From the NCBI RefSeq assembly GCF_947623445.1, contig NC_135240.1, positions 13,826,001 to 13,890,000 on the forward strand: a DNA stretch of 64,000 nucleotides, given 5' to 3'. The notes beneath the pieces were generated by a model. The model searched no databases. It was not told where the DNA came from and saw only the letters and a program-made list of their open reading frames with translations. Source of the DNA: Clavelina lepadiformis. Lineage: Eukaryota > Chordata > Ascidiacea > Aplousobranchia > Clavelinidae. The translations under genes and the position numbers were made by a program. Of this stretch, positions 24,837 through 40,111 are shown piece by piece; the stretch's first letter is position 1, and each line of letters opens with the position of its first letter.

Positions 24837-26027
24837 ATGTGTCAGTCACTTCATTATATTTCCATGGTGTTATGCTTTACATTGTTGTTGCTGAAGATTT
24901 GCCAGGGTGAATATTTTGTTTTCTCATATACAGTATTTTAGGCTACTTTTTATAGTTTATCAAAATTTAGAAATAATTGGGTTCTACGTGCAAATTATCG
25001 ATTAATATTATAAATGTAGCTTTTGTAATCACATAGGTTGTCATTCTCCCTATCATGGTGGTAGCTTCCAGAACGTTAACGGTGAGTTTGATAATGAATC
25101 GGATGAAGATAGAACAAAAAGATTACTCTCTGGACATGGCTTGTCAAAAAATATCATAAATTGCGTGGTTAATGAGGTAATATGATATAACGTTTTATGG
25201 GATTAATCACTTGTGTGAAAGATCATCATCATATGATTGTGAACGTTATTCATCAAAATTATTTTGTGACCTTGTTTTCAATTTTATAATTATAACAGTA
25301 GCCTAATTTATATCGCTTATGGCTATATGCGGCCATGGTGTTAAAGTTGTTTCGTCGTGATATCATTGTAACTGACGTAAGAACTAGATGATTTACGGTA
25401 CCACACGATTCCTGCCCGTTAACTTTTATGTAAGACAATTAAATTGCATTTTATAATTGCCTATAGCTTAATGTTTTTGTTATACGTGAAGGATCGCAGG
25501 AAAAAGCGAGAGATTTTCAACGATGATGGACGTCGTTTTTCAAGCCATCTTTTTCCACCTCCAGATTCTCAGCCAATGACTTTGGAACAAAGTTGTAACA
25601 AATATATGCATCTCTGCGAAACTGTTATGGTGAGTATATTAGTGCTAAATCGAAACGCCTTATTGCTGCACTTTTAACAAGAAATGACACGTCACCGAAA
25701 CTTGCAGGCTTGTGCCCAGCTTCTTAACATCGATATTCCAGAACTAAGCTTCTTGACACCTTCAACAACGCCAACGACAACTACGACAACAACCACACCT
25801 TCTCTCCCTCCCATCGATCTTCCAAATTTGTCCAAATTACCGACATTTCCGAAACCGTGCTTCAAGTGCTCGGGTTTTCTATGTAAATTCTCATTCAAAT
25901 CAAAGTGAGTCTCTATTAGTATTAATAATTTCAACAATCATACGTAGTCTTTTTTACTATATATGGCATTCATTCACAAAATAAACGCAAAACCGACATC
26001 TTGTTCTCATGCAGCTGCAAAAAATAA
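24837..26027 (+). CDS. Small secreted Cys- and Thr-rich precursor, 5 exons, 185 residues
   Basis: I do not recognise this gene, but the model is clean. Exons 24837-24906, 25037-25176, 25492-25629, 25708-25904 and 26015-26027 all use GT-AG sites, phases agree and the 558 coding bases end in TAA. Residues 1-23 have a hydrophobic core (MVLCFTLLLLKICQG), a typical signal peptide, so the product should enter the secretory pathway. Basic sites follow: TKR near residue 53 and RRKKRE near 72-77, the latter a likely furin-type cleavage site. Cysteines are at QSCNKYMHLCE and ACAQ, then a Thr/Pro run (TTTTTTTTP) that could be O-glycosylated, and a compact cysteine tail CFKCSGFLC with a final NCKK. It could be a prohormone, an antimicrobial or a matrix protein. 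A possible poly(A) signal AATAAA lies at 26523. Confidence 0.85.
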
Positions 26028-26954
26028 GAGTTGGTTCCCATCTCGCCAACTTTAAGAAGCTGGATTAAAAACAGTATTGTCAACATTGAGAATTGGGAGA
26101 AGCAACTATCATCAAAAGTTAAGAGGGAGAAACTGAAACTGCATTAATTGTTGTAATTAATATAATGTTGTGTTAAGCGTTTGTTGATGCATAATGTTTA
26201 ACCTACCTTTACATGTTGGTATGCTTATGTCCAACATTTGTTTTACATAAACCTTTCCACTTTAGGGCTTAATTTCATCTAAAGTTGTAAACCTTTCAAT
26301 AGTTGTATTATGGTTGTTTTTCAGTAGATAGTGCTTTTTCACCTACGCCCAATGTTGTTATGACATTTGTTTTTATACAATAATATATTATGATGTTCAC
26401 GTGGAGCATTGCACAAAAACACTGCCAAACTTCATTACATAAAAACATTTAACTCTTGTAACTTTTTGCAATTTATGGGTTTTCTGTTGATCTTTATCAG
26501 AACGTATAGTATTGGTTTATAAAATAAATTAATGTAAATGCATAAACTCGATGTATAATTGCTCTTGGATATTACTGATTTAGACGTCGTCACATCTAGT
26601 TGTAATGATTTTCTTGGATTAACCTGGAATTGCAAAAATTATGAAAAGCTATCTACACATATATTATATATGTAATATAAATATTTATATGTAGCCTACG
26701 TCAAATTTCATTTAACATTTGCCACAACACCGATTTATATGTGGATATATAAGGTATTGATGTGTTTTATGCGGTATGTAGGCCTACACAACAATGCCAA
26801 AGAAACAAGTTGTGAAGCATTATATCTCCAATCGAAAACCTAAGGAAGTTAATGCGAACGTTAGAAAAGATATAAACGTTTAGTTTTGTTTATTTCAAGT
26901 AAAACCTGTCTGACCATTGCCCATGTAAAGTGGGTGGGCTTACATATATTTACA

Positions 26955-27085
26955 TTATTTATTTTTCGCCATTGACTGTGGGGAGCGAAAAGTACGGTGC
27001 TAAACTCGTTGTAGACTGGTCAAACAAATACGCTCACTAACAGTCAATGAACGGGAGAAGGGGGCAAAGCCATGAGGGCTTAAAA
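26955..27085 (+). repeat. Dispersed repeat, arm A of an inverted pair
   Basis: From TTATTTTTCGCCATTGACTG to GAGGGCTTAAAACG this segment is similar, at roughly 70 percent by eye, to the inverse complement of about 29085-29215. Shared landmarks in the same order are the ATTTTTCGCCATT block, a GAGCGAAA block, GTTGTAG, GCTCAC, ACAGT and GGGCTTAAAAC. Confidence 0.5.
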
Positions 27086-27646
27086 CGTGCAATGTATAAA
27101 TTACATTGGTTCCACCACTATATATTTGGTTTGCACGGCCAGTAAACCCAACCCATATACAGTACACTCTTGTTATTACTTATTAACCATTAAATTTGTC
27201 ACGTGTTATCGCTGTATGTTGATAGCTTTGCAGATAAGACAAGCTTCACGTAAAATCTTATGACTTTTAGCTAAGTTAAGTTAAGTTTTAACAGAATTTT
27301 GCCTCTCGCCTGCTTGTAAGAATATATTTGGTAGACCCTTTTGCACAATACGTTGTGCGCATGCGCGAGAAATGCGTTGTTGGAAAGATTTTTTTACAGG
27401 CACTGATCCAGTTACTTTTAGGCAAGAGTTCAACTATTGTTCAACAAACAAGAATAGGTTACGGACCCATATATCTATTCCGACGAACGTCGGACAAGTC
27501 CTGAGTGATAAACCACTCAAAAGTCAGTCGATCTGTAGCCTGCAGTCCAACTCTAAAGCATGCAACAAATTAAATGAACCATGTGATTATCTTGCCATAT
27601 TATGGGACAAGGTTCAAAGTTGCTGAACGACAATAGCCTAGTCAGA

Positions 27647-28014
27647 CACCCGATTCGTCTGCTTTCCGCCCATTGAAATGGGTGGAAATGCGGTAATATT
27701 TTCCCATTCGAATGGCAGGAAGTATGCCTTTCTTACCCTAGAGTAAAACATATGCATTTGGAATGGGGAGATGTTTACTTCGGCAGAAATATGGTTTGTG
27801 GGAAACCCCATTGCTGTAAGCAGGTCCATTTTAATGGGCAGAAAAATAGACGAATGTGGTTCACAAACCATACTTGTGCCGAAGTAAAATTCTCCCCATT
27901 CCAAAGGCATATATCTTACTCTAGGGTAAGAAAGGCATACTTTCAACCATTACAATGGCAAAAATTCCCGAACTCCGGACCATTTTAATAGGCGGAAAGT
28001 AGACGAATGGGGTG
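27647..28014. mobile_element. Foldback element, near-complete palindrome of 368 bases
   Basis: Outer arms read CACCCGATTCGTCTGCTTTC on the left and, inverted, CACCCCATTCGTCTACTTTC on the right. The similarity continues inward through TTTCTTACCCTAGAGTAA, a GGAATGGGGAGA block and ACTTCGGC to a short centre near 27830, so the whole element could form one hairpin. Direct repeats AGTCAGA flank it (27640-27646 and 28015-28021), a probable 7-base target duplication, perhaps 8 or 9 with a mutation. Both strands carry open frames because of the palindrome; they are not genes. No transposase. Confidence 0.85.
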
Positions 28015-29084
28015 AGTCAGATGTAGATAAAAGAAAGTGAAATTCAAATAGGCCTATTTTACTATTTAAGTTTGAAATTAACTTAAAATGGTACGGTACC
28101 CTATATATCGGACTACCAGTAGACAGTGATATAGGCCATGCGACTGTTTCTCTTATTTAGAATGTTTGTGGATAAATTATGTGCATGGTATGTATTCAAA
28201 ATATAAACAAACTTTCAAAATTCACTGTTTCTCAATATAGATAAGGCCACCAAAAAGTCTGCATTGCAAAAGATAGGCGAAACAGCTATCATCAAAAAGT
28301 GTTACGTGACCGATATCTCAATTTAAACGTATTTAGTGTTCATAAGGTTTATTGCTAGCCTACTTAAAAGATCATTACGTCAGCTTTGTGACAAAAATGC
28401 TATTGACAACCTATACAGGTTACCTTCAACATGAAATCGTCATCCTGCTGGCTTCCTGTAGGCTACATAACAAAAATCTAGGACATCTACCTACATTTAT
28501 ATTTCTACGATTTACTCAGTCAGTCAGTGAGTCACAAATCGAACGAGCTTTTTAACGGCGGGGTCTACAGACGGGTCACAGAATGTACAACTAATAACCG
28601 GAAAGATTATAACCTCCGGGGGGCGCGGCAGGGGCGAAAAACCGACCACTGAACCCTTTTCTCCTGCCTCTTTGGACAGAAACCAAGGGAAAAAAGCACG
28701 TGTTTGCTATTACTCAACGTCGGTTGGGTTGATTTCGACAACTGAAACATTTGAAAGAAGACAAGACATTCCTATTTCTAACTGCGAAATCGTTTTTTTT
28801 TTCTAAGTGAAGCAGGAAGCGAGAAAATTGAATATTTACCGACCTTACCCTTGCGGTCAAACCAACACGAGCAACCAAGCAAAGTTGCGACATAAGAACG
28901 TTCAAATAATACACCATTGACGTCACACGAATCCAGCACAGGACTGCATCAGTCAGTCACCGCACTACGCCTATGGCATACAAGTACGTGCATGTGACGG
29001 GGTAGAGTGCATTACCGATGTTGCTTTAATTAATAGGTCATACAGTTATAGCACAATGGTGTCATTGTTATCTTTCATGTTTTA

Positions 29085-29215
29085 AGCCCTTGGACTTAAC
29101 CACTTTTTCCTGCTCGTTTACTGTTCGTGAGCATGTGTTTTATTGTGCTACAACTACAACGGATAGCATCGTAACTTTCGCTCCTCACAGTTAATGGCGA
29201 AAAATAAGTAATACA
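29085..29215 (-). repeat. Dispersed repeat, arm B of an inverted pair
   Basis: This is the inverse-orientation partner of 26955-27085. The arms are about 2 kb apart and enclose the foldback element. They may be two independent copies of one small element rather than ends of a single large one. Confidence 0.45.
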
Positions 29216-31234
29216 GTACAGATGGCATAGACTTTAATCAGGTTGAATTTGATTAGCTTTGGTTACTGCAGCCTAAATATGTTAATTAAACAGTCAACGT
29301 TAACGCTTTAGCTTACGGAACTAACAACTTCCCGTGCATGTTTAGGCTAAAATTTCCCAGGACCCGACAGCATTCGCTAAATGTTTTCAATGGTAGCATT
29401 CCGCTGAGTCACTTCATTTGTTTACTTCGCAATGGGAGGTCCAAATTTTTCACAACAGAAACATAACATGTGTTAATCAAGCTGCCCATCGTTTGCAATC
29501 ATTTAAGGCTGCGTGACCTCACTGTGAAATAACTAGTCACTTTTTGGAGATATTTCGTGGTTTTTTACTGTTTTTATTTATATTCTGTTTGCTCATTAAC
29601 TTTTGAGCATTGTACCGTGAAGAATAGCAATAGCCCTTTAGAAGCAGATTGAGTCAGCATGTTTGTTTCAAATGCTTTGGTGGTCAAGCTGGAGTTATTC
29701 TGCGAACGTGCGAAAGAACGGTTAGGCCATGGTCGGCATTTGTTTTTCACTGCGGCCATATTTCTACAGGCCTATCGTTTCTTTCGTGTATTTTAAACTA
29801 TCAGAGCTGGATAAAGTATTAAGGAGTTAGTAAATGCAAATTCTTTTCTATTAGTTCATTGAGCTCCTTAGTCCTTTCCATAAATACTATTTAGACTCGA
29901 TCTTAGCATTTTGAAGTGCAAGTAAGTAAAAGTAACTCCTCTGGGCATTTGCAATTGGCTAAGATACAGAGATTGAGAGATATTTTGCTGAAGGCTTCAG
30001 ATAAAGATGGAAAAGAGTTACTCAAAACAAATTGCTTGTAACAGAAGTTGTAAAAGTTTATTGCAATTGCACTACGTACGGTACCAATTAAGATGTAGAT
30101 TAACAGTCTAATGAATCCATTGCTTGTCGTGAAGACCTATAGGCCCATAAATTTGATGGTGGAATGGCGTCACCATGTAATTTGTGTATAAGTTTTAAAA
30201 CAAGTAGGCTATTATTACTTGTTTAAGGTTTATTCAAAGCATTGCATATTTTCATTATCAAGCGTCAAGCCTATAGTATTAGAGAATGCTGAATTTTTTT
30301 TGAAAGTGACTATTTCACCGTATACCTGTTCTTAAAGATTAGGTTAGGTAAGGAGAATGTGTAACATGCAATTCAAATTATTTAAGCTATTCAAGGCTTT
30401 ATTGGAGTTAGATTTGGGTTTGAAGGTAGATTTAGGTTAGGTTAGGTTGAAGGTATTATGTTATAAAACTTGAGTTAGGTTAAGAGGAAACTGTGAAAAC
30501 TAGCTTCAAATGCACAATTTTTACGATGAAATAGTGGCAGCCTATTTTTTGTCTTAAGGGAACGGTTGAAGTAAGTTTGTAAATTCGAAATTTGGTACAA
30601 CATTATTGTCAATCCCTTAAATTAAAAAACTAAAATTGGTCTGGAATATTATATTTCTTCTGGCCTTTCTGGTTGTTTCCCCAGTTTCAAATTTTTACAA
30701 TTGATGCTGTAGATTAGTGTTGAGCAAATTAACTCAAAATAAAAGTTAAGTTGTACTGCTTTATGCTTAATAAATCTTGTTGGTTTGTTGTAATAAATTT
30801 ATTTTAGACAAATGATTGGATATTGTGATTTTTACATTAGATTTACATTTTTACATTAGAACAAAATTTCAACCTTAAACTGTTTTTCATGACTTACAGA
30901 TAGCTCTGTAGTGTAGTGGCTAGAGCCGTGGACTTGCAATTATATCAATTAGGTTTAACGTAATTTATTATTCCAATGGATTTGGGTAAGGTATTGAACA
31001 GATCCAAGTTTAGGTGTGTCCATCGGAAAGTTTATCAAAGACTTGTACAAAACCTGCAAATATTTTACTTTGTTTGTGAATAGGTAAAAATCCAAAGATA
31101 GTATAAGGAAAGCATACTAGATTCTACGAGATACTAACCACTTATATATTGCTTGGCATGCGACAGTGCGTTGATTTATTTTAGTAAGTGTTTTGCCTTG
31201 AAAATATGCCATAAATCTACCAAAATGATGTGTA

Positions 31235-31250
31235 TTACTTCTACATGCAG
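31235..31250 (+). promoter_or_regulatory. 3' splice (or trans-splice) acceptor ahead of RABL3
   Basis: A pyrimidine-rich tract ending TTACTTCTACATGCAG lies 32 bases upstream of the RABL3 start codon. It has the form of a splice acceptor. It may close a leader intron, or accept a spliced leader if the species trans-splices. I cannot tell which from sequence alone. Confidence 0.4.
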
Positions 31251-31282
31251 GTAGGAAATTCCTCTAAATGTATTAAAAGGAA

Positions 31283-32041
31283 ATGCCTGTCATAGAGAAA
31301 AATCTCAAAGTTAAAGTTTTGGTTTTGGGTGATTCTGGAGTAGGAAAATCATCGTTTACACAATTATTATGCCATAATCAGTCTAGTAAAACTCCTGGTT
31401 ATACAATTGGCTGTACTGTTGAAATAAAGCTGCATGACTTCAAGCAAGGAACTGCAGAAGAGAAAACGTACTGTGTTGAAATATGGGATATTGGTGCTTC
31501 TAAAAGCCATAACACTAGTCGTTATATTTTCTATAACAACGTTAATGGCATTATATTGGCTCATGATCTGACGAACCTTAAATCGCTGCAAAATTTGTCA
31601 AAATGGCTTAATGATGCTCTAAGTCAGGATACAACTGGAGGACTATCATCAATTAAGGTTGGTTCATCTGCTAGTCGAAATAGTGGAGATGACAATTCTC
31701 CTCTTTCAATACCTGTCCTAATGGTTGGGACAAAATTAGATCAGTTTAATGCAGAAAAGCGCCAGTTCATCATATCAAGAAGCAAGAGCTATGCAGATGA
31801 AATAGGCTGCAAAGAAATACATCTTAGTACTATTGAATCGAAGTATATTGCTGCTGGTTCTGGAAACGCAGTTGAACTCAGTAGATTTTTTGATCAAGTT
31901 GTTGATCATGCCATAATAAGGCAAGCTACGGTTAGTTCTGTAGTCCAATCTCCTGTGGTGGATAGGCGTGGTTCATTTGGTGAAAGGAGACGACAAAATG
32001 TTACTCCCGTTAGCAGACTATTTGGAATGAAACGTGATTGA
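31283..32041 (+). CDS. RABL3: Rab-like protein 3, small GTPase
   Basis: This single-exon 252-residue frame is a Ras-superfamily GTPase. The P-loop GDSGVGKSS lies at residues 16-24, the switch II region reads WDIGAS in place of the usual WDTAG, and the nucleotide-specificity motif is GTKLD. YNNVNGIILAHDLTN and the tail SNAVELSRFF-like segment are the RABL3 signature. There is no C-terminal prenylation cysteine, as expected for RABL3, which works as a soluble dimer and in vertebrates influences Ras prenylation and lymphocyte development. The human protein is 236 residues, so this one is full length. The human gene has several exons, whereas this coding region has none. SQOR starts 556 bases downstream on the same strand. 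Confidence 0.97.
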   Translation: MPVIEKNLKVKVLVLGDSGVGKSSFTQLLCHNQSSKTPGYTIGCTVEIKLHDFKQGTAEEKTYCVEIWDIGASKSHNTSRYIFYNNVNGIILAHDLTNLKSLQNLSKWLNDALSQDTTGGLSSIKVGSSASRNSGDDNSPLSIPVLMVGTKLDQFNAEKRQFIISRSKSYADEIGCKEIHLSTIESKYIAAGSGNAVELSRFFDQVVDHAIIRQATVSSVVQSPVVDRRGSFGERRRQNVTPVSRLFGMKRD

Positions 32042-32597
32042 TATAGACGAATTCTTTTGTTAAAAACAAGGGCACTTGGAATACTGCTCTGAATTTATCA
32101 CTGCATTTTTTTGCAGCATCGTAATATACACATTTTGACTAATTGTATTTAGAAATGATCGTAGAACATTGATAGGTTAAGAAATTCCAATGTGTTTTGT
32201 GCAATATAGCGTATTACGATGTTAAACCTTTTATATTGTTTGCATTTTATCAAATGTGAAGTATGGTTCTTTAATATGGAATACTTTTAAGAATGTTTGT
32301 TTGTTTGTTTTAAGATTGTAAAAAGCAGAGTTTTTATACATTTTTGGTATGCCTTTTCTGCTTGTAATAACTTATAGCTTGTAAAATAATTTAACTAAAT
32401 TGTGTTTAATTATCTGATAGCTTCAGTCACTTAAAATAGCCAGGAGTACAATATTTCCGGCTGTTGTTGCTGTTAACGTTATTTACAATATTCTAGCCTA
32501 TATATGATACATTTTACTGTATTTATATAGGCCTTCATATTTATTGTTTTCAAGGTAGTGGGTTTTTTAGAGGTTAAAACTTGTATGCGAGATAATT

Positions 32598-36005
<3,408 letters not shown>

Positions 36006-37572
36006 ACGTTTGCACACACGTAATCTTTCAAACTACACCATTTACGTGTTTGTAAATATTTTTGCGCTACCTTCAATTGTTTGCCTTGCAGTTGCAAACG
36101 TTGAAGCTGCCAAAATTTTGATATTTTGACATTGTGTTAAGCATTATTTTATTAGAATTAGACGATGCATTTTACCATGATCGTGGTGGTTAATTGTTAC
36201 TATTGTTACTTCATTAATTACCCATAGGGTTTAGTTTCGATTTTTCTTTATTTTCTCATATGGTTGCTACTTGAGTAAACAGCTGAGCAAATTTTAATTT
36301 GCTTTGGCATCAACCTCGGAATTGGGTAGCTTCAGGTTTCACAGCTACTATCAGTATTATTTTTCAATAAATACTACCTGAGCAAGAATGTTTTGCAAGC
36401 ATGCATATTTAACGAAACTTTTCTTAACGACACGACCAAATTTTTTGGCAGACATATTTTAGCAAAACCTACTGTTTTCATTTACTTAATTGATTGATTC
36501 ATCCTGATCAGTTTCATTTGGTATAAGCACAATCTTTTTATATATACCCGTGAGTCTTGACATTTTTTTTGAAAGCTCCTAAAACATGCCAATAATTTTG
36601 TTTTCAATATGGTTGCACAGTAGGCTGCTGTAGGTTTAATAATCATGACGGTTGTAATTTGTTTCGTTCCATTATGTATACTTTCGCCCCTGTTGGACGT
36701 GTAATTTCTTAGTATTTGCCAAAATGCGCTTCTGTACCAAAACGTTACTAAAGTTTTTGCTTCAATGTATGCGTCGTGAGTTTTATGCAGAAGTTGAAGG
36801 CTAGCCCACTTAATCAGGACGCCTTGCAGCATTTCAGAAGGAGCTAATACCAAAATTTTTGACGATTAATTCGGATCGCGTTTATCTTACACTTCCAGCT
36901 TTTATCAAGCGTTTGTGTGCATGTCGGCTTTGAATGGGTGAATATCTTATCTACCGGTATAACTTACGAAGGTGCGTAAATAATTGACAGAAAGGCGACC
37001 GTGATGAGTAAACATGTTTGTAATGGAAGAAATAATAGCTTGCTGGTCTGTTACTATAATTGTGTTAAAATTACCGTTGTTCTCGTTGTTAAATGGATGG
37101 TGTCGCTAACTCTTGCTATGTATTAACACTTATAGTACAATTCGTTATTATTTAGGTAAACTATTTCGTGTTCGCCACCTTAGCTCGTTGTGAGAGCTAT
37201 TGTCTGATTTGAAAGGCGCTGGTTAAATAGCTCTCTTTGAAAAGGCCCTTCTTCAAATAAAGCCCTCTTTCAATCGACAGCTGATCGTGTTGCTACGCGA
37301 CTCGACGCTCACCTATGTAAAGCGCCGCCACTTACGTTTTAAGCCAACTACTAAACTGTCTTAAATAAACCATGACTAACATGGACTTAAGCTAAAGATT
37401 TTGATGGAAATTATGTCAAACGTTCCAGTATAGGGCTAGAAGAACTACTGTAACAATCAGCGGTTGGGTAGTTAACCAGAACAGATATAGTATAGTCACA
37501 AGGCATCTTGATTAAATCAATCTGTTAGAACAGAGTGTTTAACTTGCTGTAAAAAAAGTTTTCTTTTTAATA
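36006..37572. other. SQOR 3' region and SAXO4 upstream region
   Basis: The first 370 bases contain the SQOR 3' untranslated region up to AATAAA at 36366-36371. The rest should include the SAXO4 promoter. I see no further gene; a 123-codon open frame on the minus strand (36482-36853) lacks recognisable similarity and splice context. Confidence 0.5.
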
Positions 37573-40111
37573 ATGGTTAAGCTGCGCACTGGCCCAGTAA
37601 ATGATCATATCAAAGAAAGTCATGGAGGTGATGCCAGTATTAATAAATTCTATCACACAAGATACGAAACGGAATATGGAAGAGAAAATTTCACGCCGCG
37701 TTTGGGTCGTCACGTTGGAACTGGATATTCATCAAATTTTAGGCCTCAAATCTACTACCATCGATCACTGGACAACCTTGACAACCCTGTGATGGGGTGA
37801 GTTTCATAACGCTGCAGCCTTTAAAACAATGCGTCGACAGAGTGCAGCTTTAATATTCTTATGTTATGAGGTTTCTGCTGTCGGACAACTACGAAACAAT
37901 AACAAAACGTCATTTTCGTGCAACAAAAGGATCTGACGGAAAGGACCAGTTCCCTAGCGTTGTTATAAGCAAACAGGAGAGCGGTTTCATCAGGGAGCGA
38001 CCTCTTACTGTTCCAACAGTTGCAGAGGTGAGAATGATAGTACTGTATAGCTTATAACGCATTTAGCTACAATAAGTGGATACAGTGGAGGTATCTTGCT
38101 CATGCGAAGTGATAAGTTTTGGAAACCGACTACTGTCAATAGAAGTTTGTAACGTTTTGCAGATCAGGCAAAATTTCTATGACAAAAGACGTTATGGGGG
38201 CTTAAGTCGTCCAGGTTTGTTGCCTCGACACAGAGCACTCCTTCACAAGATTCAGGCTAAAGATCCAGTTGAAGAAGAGAACAAAGACCACGTGAGCAGT
38301 ATTTTAAAATAAGAAAACTTAGAAACGCGTAAAAAAGTTCTTGCTTCCGATTAATCGAAGGACCGCGTTTAAACACAACACACTGCTCTAGCAAATACTT
38401 AGTCGTTATAGTGAACGCAATTTCTTTTTAAAAGTTTGATAAGTGGAAGTCACAGTTAATCAATAACTAGTCTAGACGCTTAATCGTTTTCAGGGACCGG
38501 CTTACATGAAGAGCGAGACTGCCTCAAAATTCCTTGGCGAACCAACAGCCCCACGTAATTTCGATTTTATTGTTGATCTTCTCTATTCTGTACGTCAATT
38601 CGCAAACATTTCGCAATAGCTATTCATATTTTTACAGTAAACATTCACCTCAAAGACGTAGGTCCTAACGAAGACAGTGGCTTTACCCACAATAAGAATA
38701 TTGAACCGATCACTTATCTGGCTGATGATCCACATACCAATAAACAGCCGGTAAACTGTGGCAGTCAAACTGCAACTGTCACTGCAGCATCTTTGATGCA
38801 TCAACTCATGCAAAGTTTATTTTATTTCGTAGGGTTTACTCACGGATCGTCCGACCGGGCTGAGCGTTACTGATACAAGCTTTAACTTATGGAAAGATGC
38901 CGGTGGCAAAGAACCCTTGCCAGACATCGTTAAAAGGTCATCACACGAAACTGGATTTGTCAGGGAGAAAAGTGGAAACTTATATACCAGCAGGTGATGT
39001 GATCTGAAATTGCTTTTTCTTTCACGTTTTGCCAAATGGTCATTAATGTGTAGTCTACTATTGTATGCCAATATATCTTAAACTGTTAATGCATTAACTT
39101 AAGTCTTTAATTAACAAAGCTTTTTCAACATCAAACAACTCAATACTTTTGTTTTCAAAATTTAGTTGACATTTGAAGCCATCTTATTGGTTAAATGCTT
39201 ACATATAACTTGAAAGTTACTTCAAGCGTCTCTTCAACCACAGGATACCAAGAGATGCCTATACTGGTATCAATAATGTTCCACGCCTCGTTGCTGAGAG
39301 AATCAAGAAAAATGATCCTGCTGAATACTTGAATCTACTTCATCCTCACAACATGAAATCAGTGACGTCGGCTACATTCCTGGTACAGTACTACAGTACA
39401 TGACTTGCGTTTACAATTGGTATCTAGGCTACTATAACATGATTGTAACTTTGTAAGAATTTTCATCCTGTGTCGGAGATGGGTCCGAATAAAATGTTTT
39501 TAAGTTAAGCATTTTACAGGGGAAACAGAGACGAGATTTCACAGAAGAAGAATTACTGGAACGTGAAAACATGGGGGAAAAGGAACTTAGTGGTCACTGC
39601 CAAAATAATGACCGCTATCTTGAAACTGAAGATTTAGACCCAACGCGATATCTATCCAATTATAACATGAGGTGACATTGGATATCGTTCTGAAGCAAAT
39701 TTCTTTAAACATTTTCCAAAAAATTAACCTGTGAGATATTTTATTAGGCATTACGATATGAATCCCGAAGGGAAGGACAGGGAAGGCTGGGTAATGGGTG
39801 GACTACAAAATGCTCAAGAAAACGGCTATTGTCGAGATTTTAAGGTCCATTCTATGGGCCGCGTTGAAAACATGACAGAACGCCTTCAGCGACTTAAGCC
39901 TTACGTGGCAAGGTCAGAATCCTTTAATATTCTGTTTGGTCATTCTGTGGTATGGAGTCTCTTATTTTAACTGTTTTTTTCCTGGTACAACAGGAGCATA
40001 AAAAGACGAGATCAGTTCTTTGTGGACCCCACTCATCGCCATAAGATGACGTTATCCCAGCCAATCCGACCTACTAAAGCGCCGCTTACAATTGCTACTT
40101 TGTCCACTTAA
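37573..40111 (+). CDS. SAXO4: Stabilizer of axonemal microtubules 4 (PPP1R32), 10 exons
   Basis: Exons 37573-37796, 37871-38027, 38163-38291, 38494-38554, 38638-38750, 38833-38993, 39244-39382, 39520-39671, 39748-39912 and 39994-40111 encode 472 residues (human 425) with every phase closing. The N-terminus FYHTRYETEYGRENFTPRLG followed by HVGTGYSSNF matches the human start closely. The C-terminal part YDMNPEGKDREGW and RLQRLKPYVAR matches the human tail. The protein is an axonemal microtubule-associated factor found in ciliated cells and also known as a PP1 regulatory subunit. Internal GFxRE/GF segments are spaced like SAXO-type repeats. The next genes downstream have similar composition, suggesting a ciliary neighbourhood. 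Confidence 0.95.

Larger units (their letters stand above)
26028..31282. other. Gene-free stretch between the secreted precursor and RABL3
   Basis: No exon chain or RNA gene was recognised. It contains a foldback element at 27647-28014, a pair of inverted related segments near 26960-27085 and 29085-29215, and a short run of AGGTT repeats near 30440. The last 100 bases hold the presumed RABL3 leader and its splice acceptor. Confidence 0.5.

Noticed and set aside
27638-27988. Overlapping open frames of 78 and 102 codons on both strands
   Set aside because: They come from the palindromic foldback element, which reads the same on both strands.
30340-30480. Interstitial telomere-like AGGTT/TTAGG repeats
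   Set aside because: Only a few imperfect units occur; too short to call telomeric.
30900-30960. tRNA-derived SINE, from TAGTGTAGTGGCTAGAGCC
   Set aside because: It resembles an A box, but the expected B box is only GGTTTAACG, and no poly-A or second copy was found.
36482-36853. 123-codon open frame on the minus strand
   Set aside because: No similarity recognised, no splice context, and it lies in the intergenic space between SQOR and SAXO4; such lengths occur by chance.
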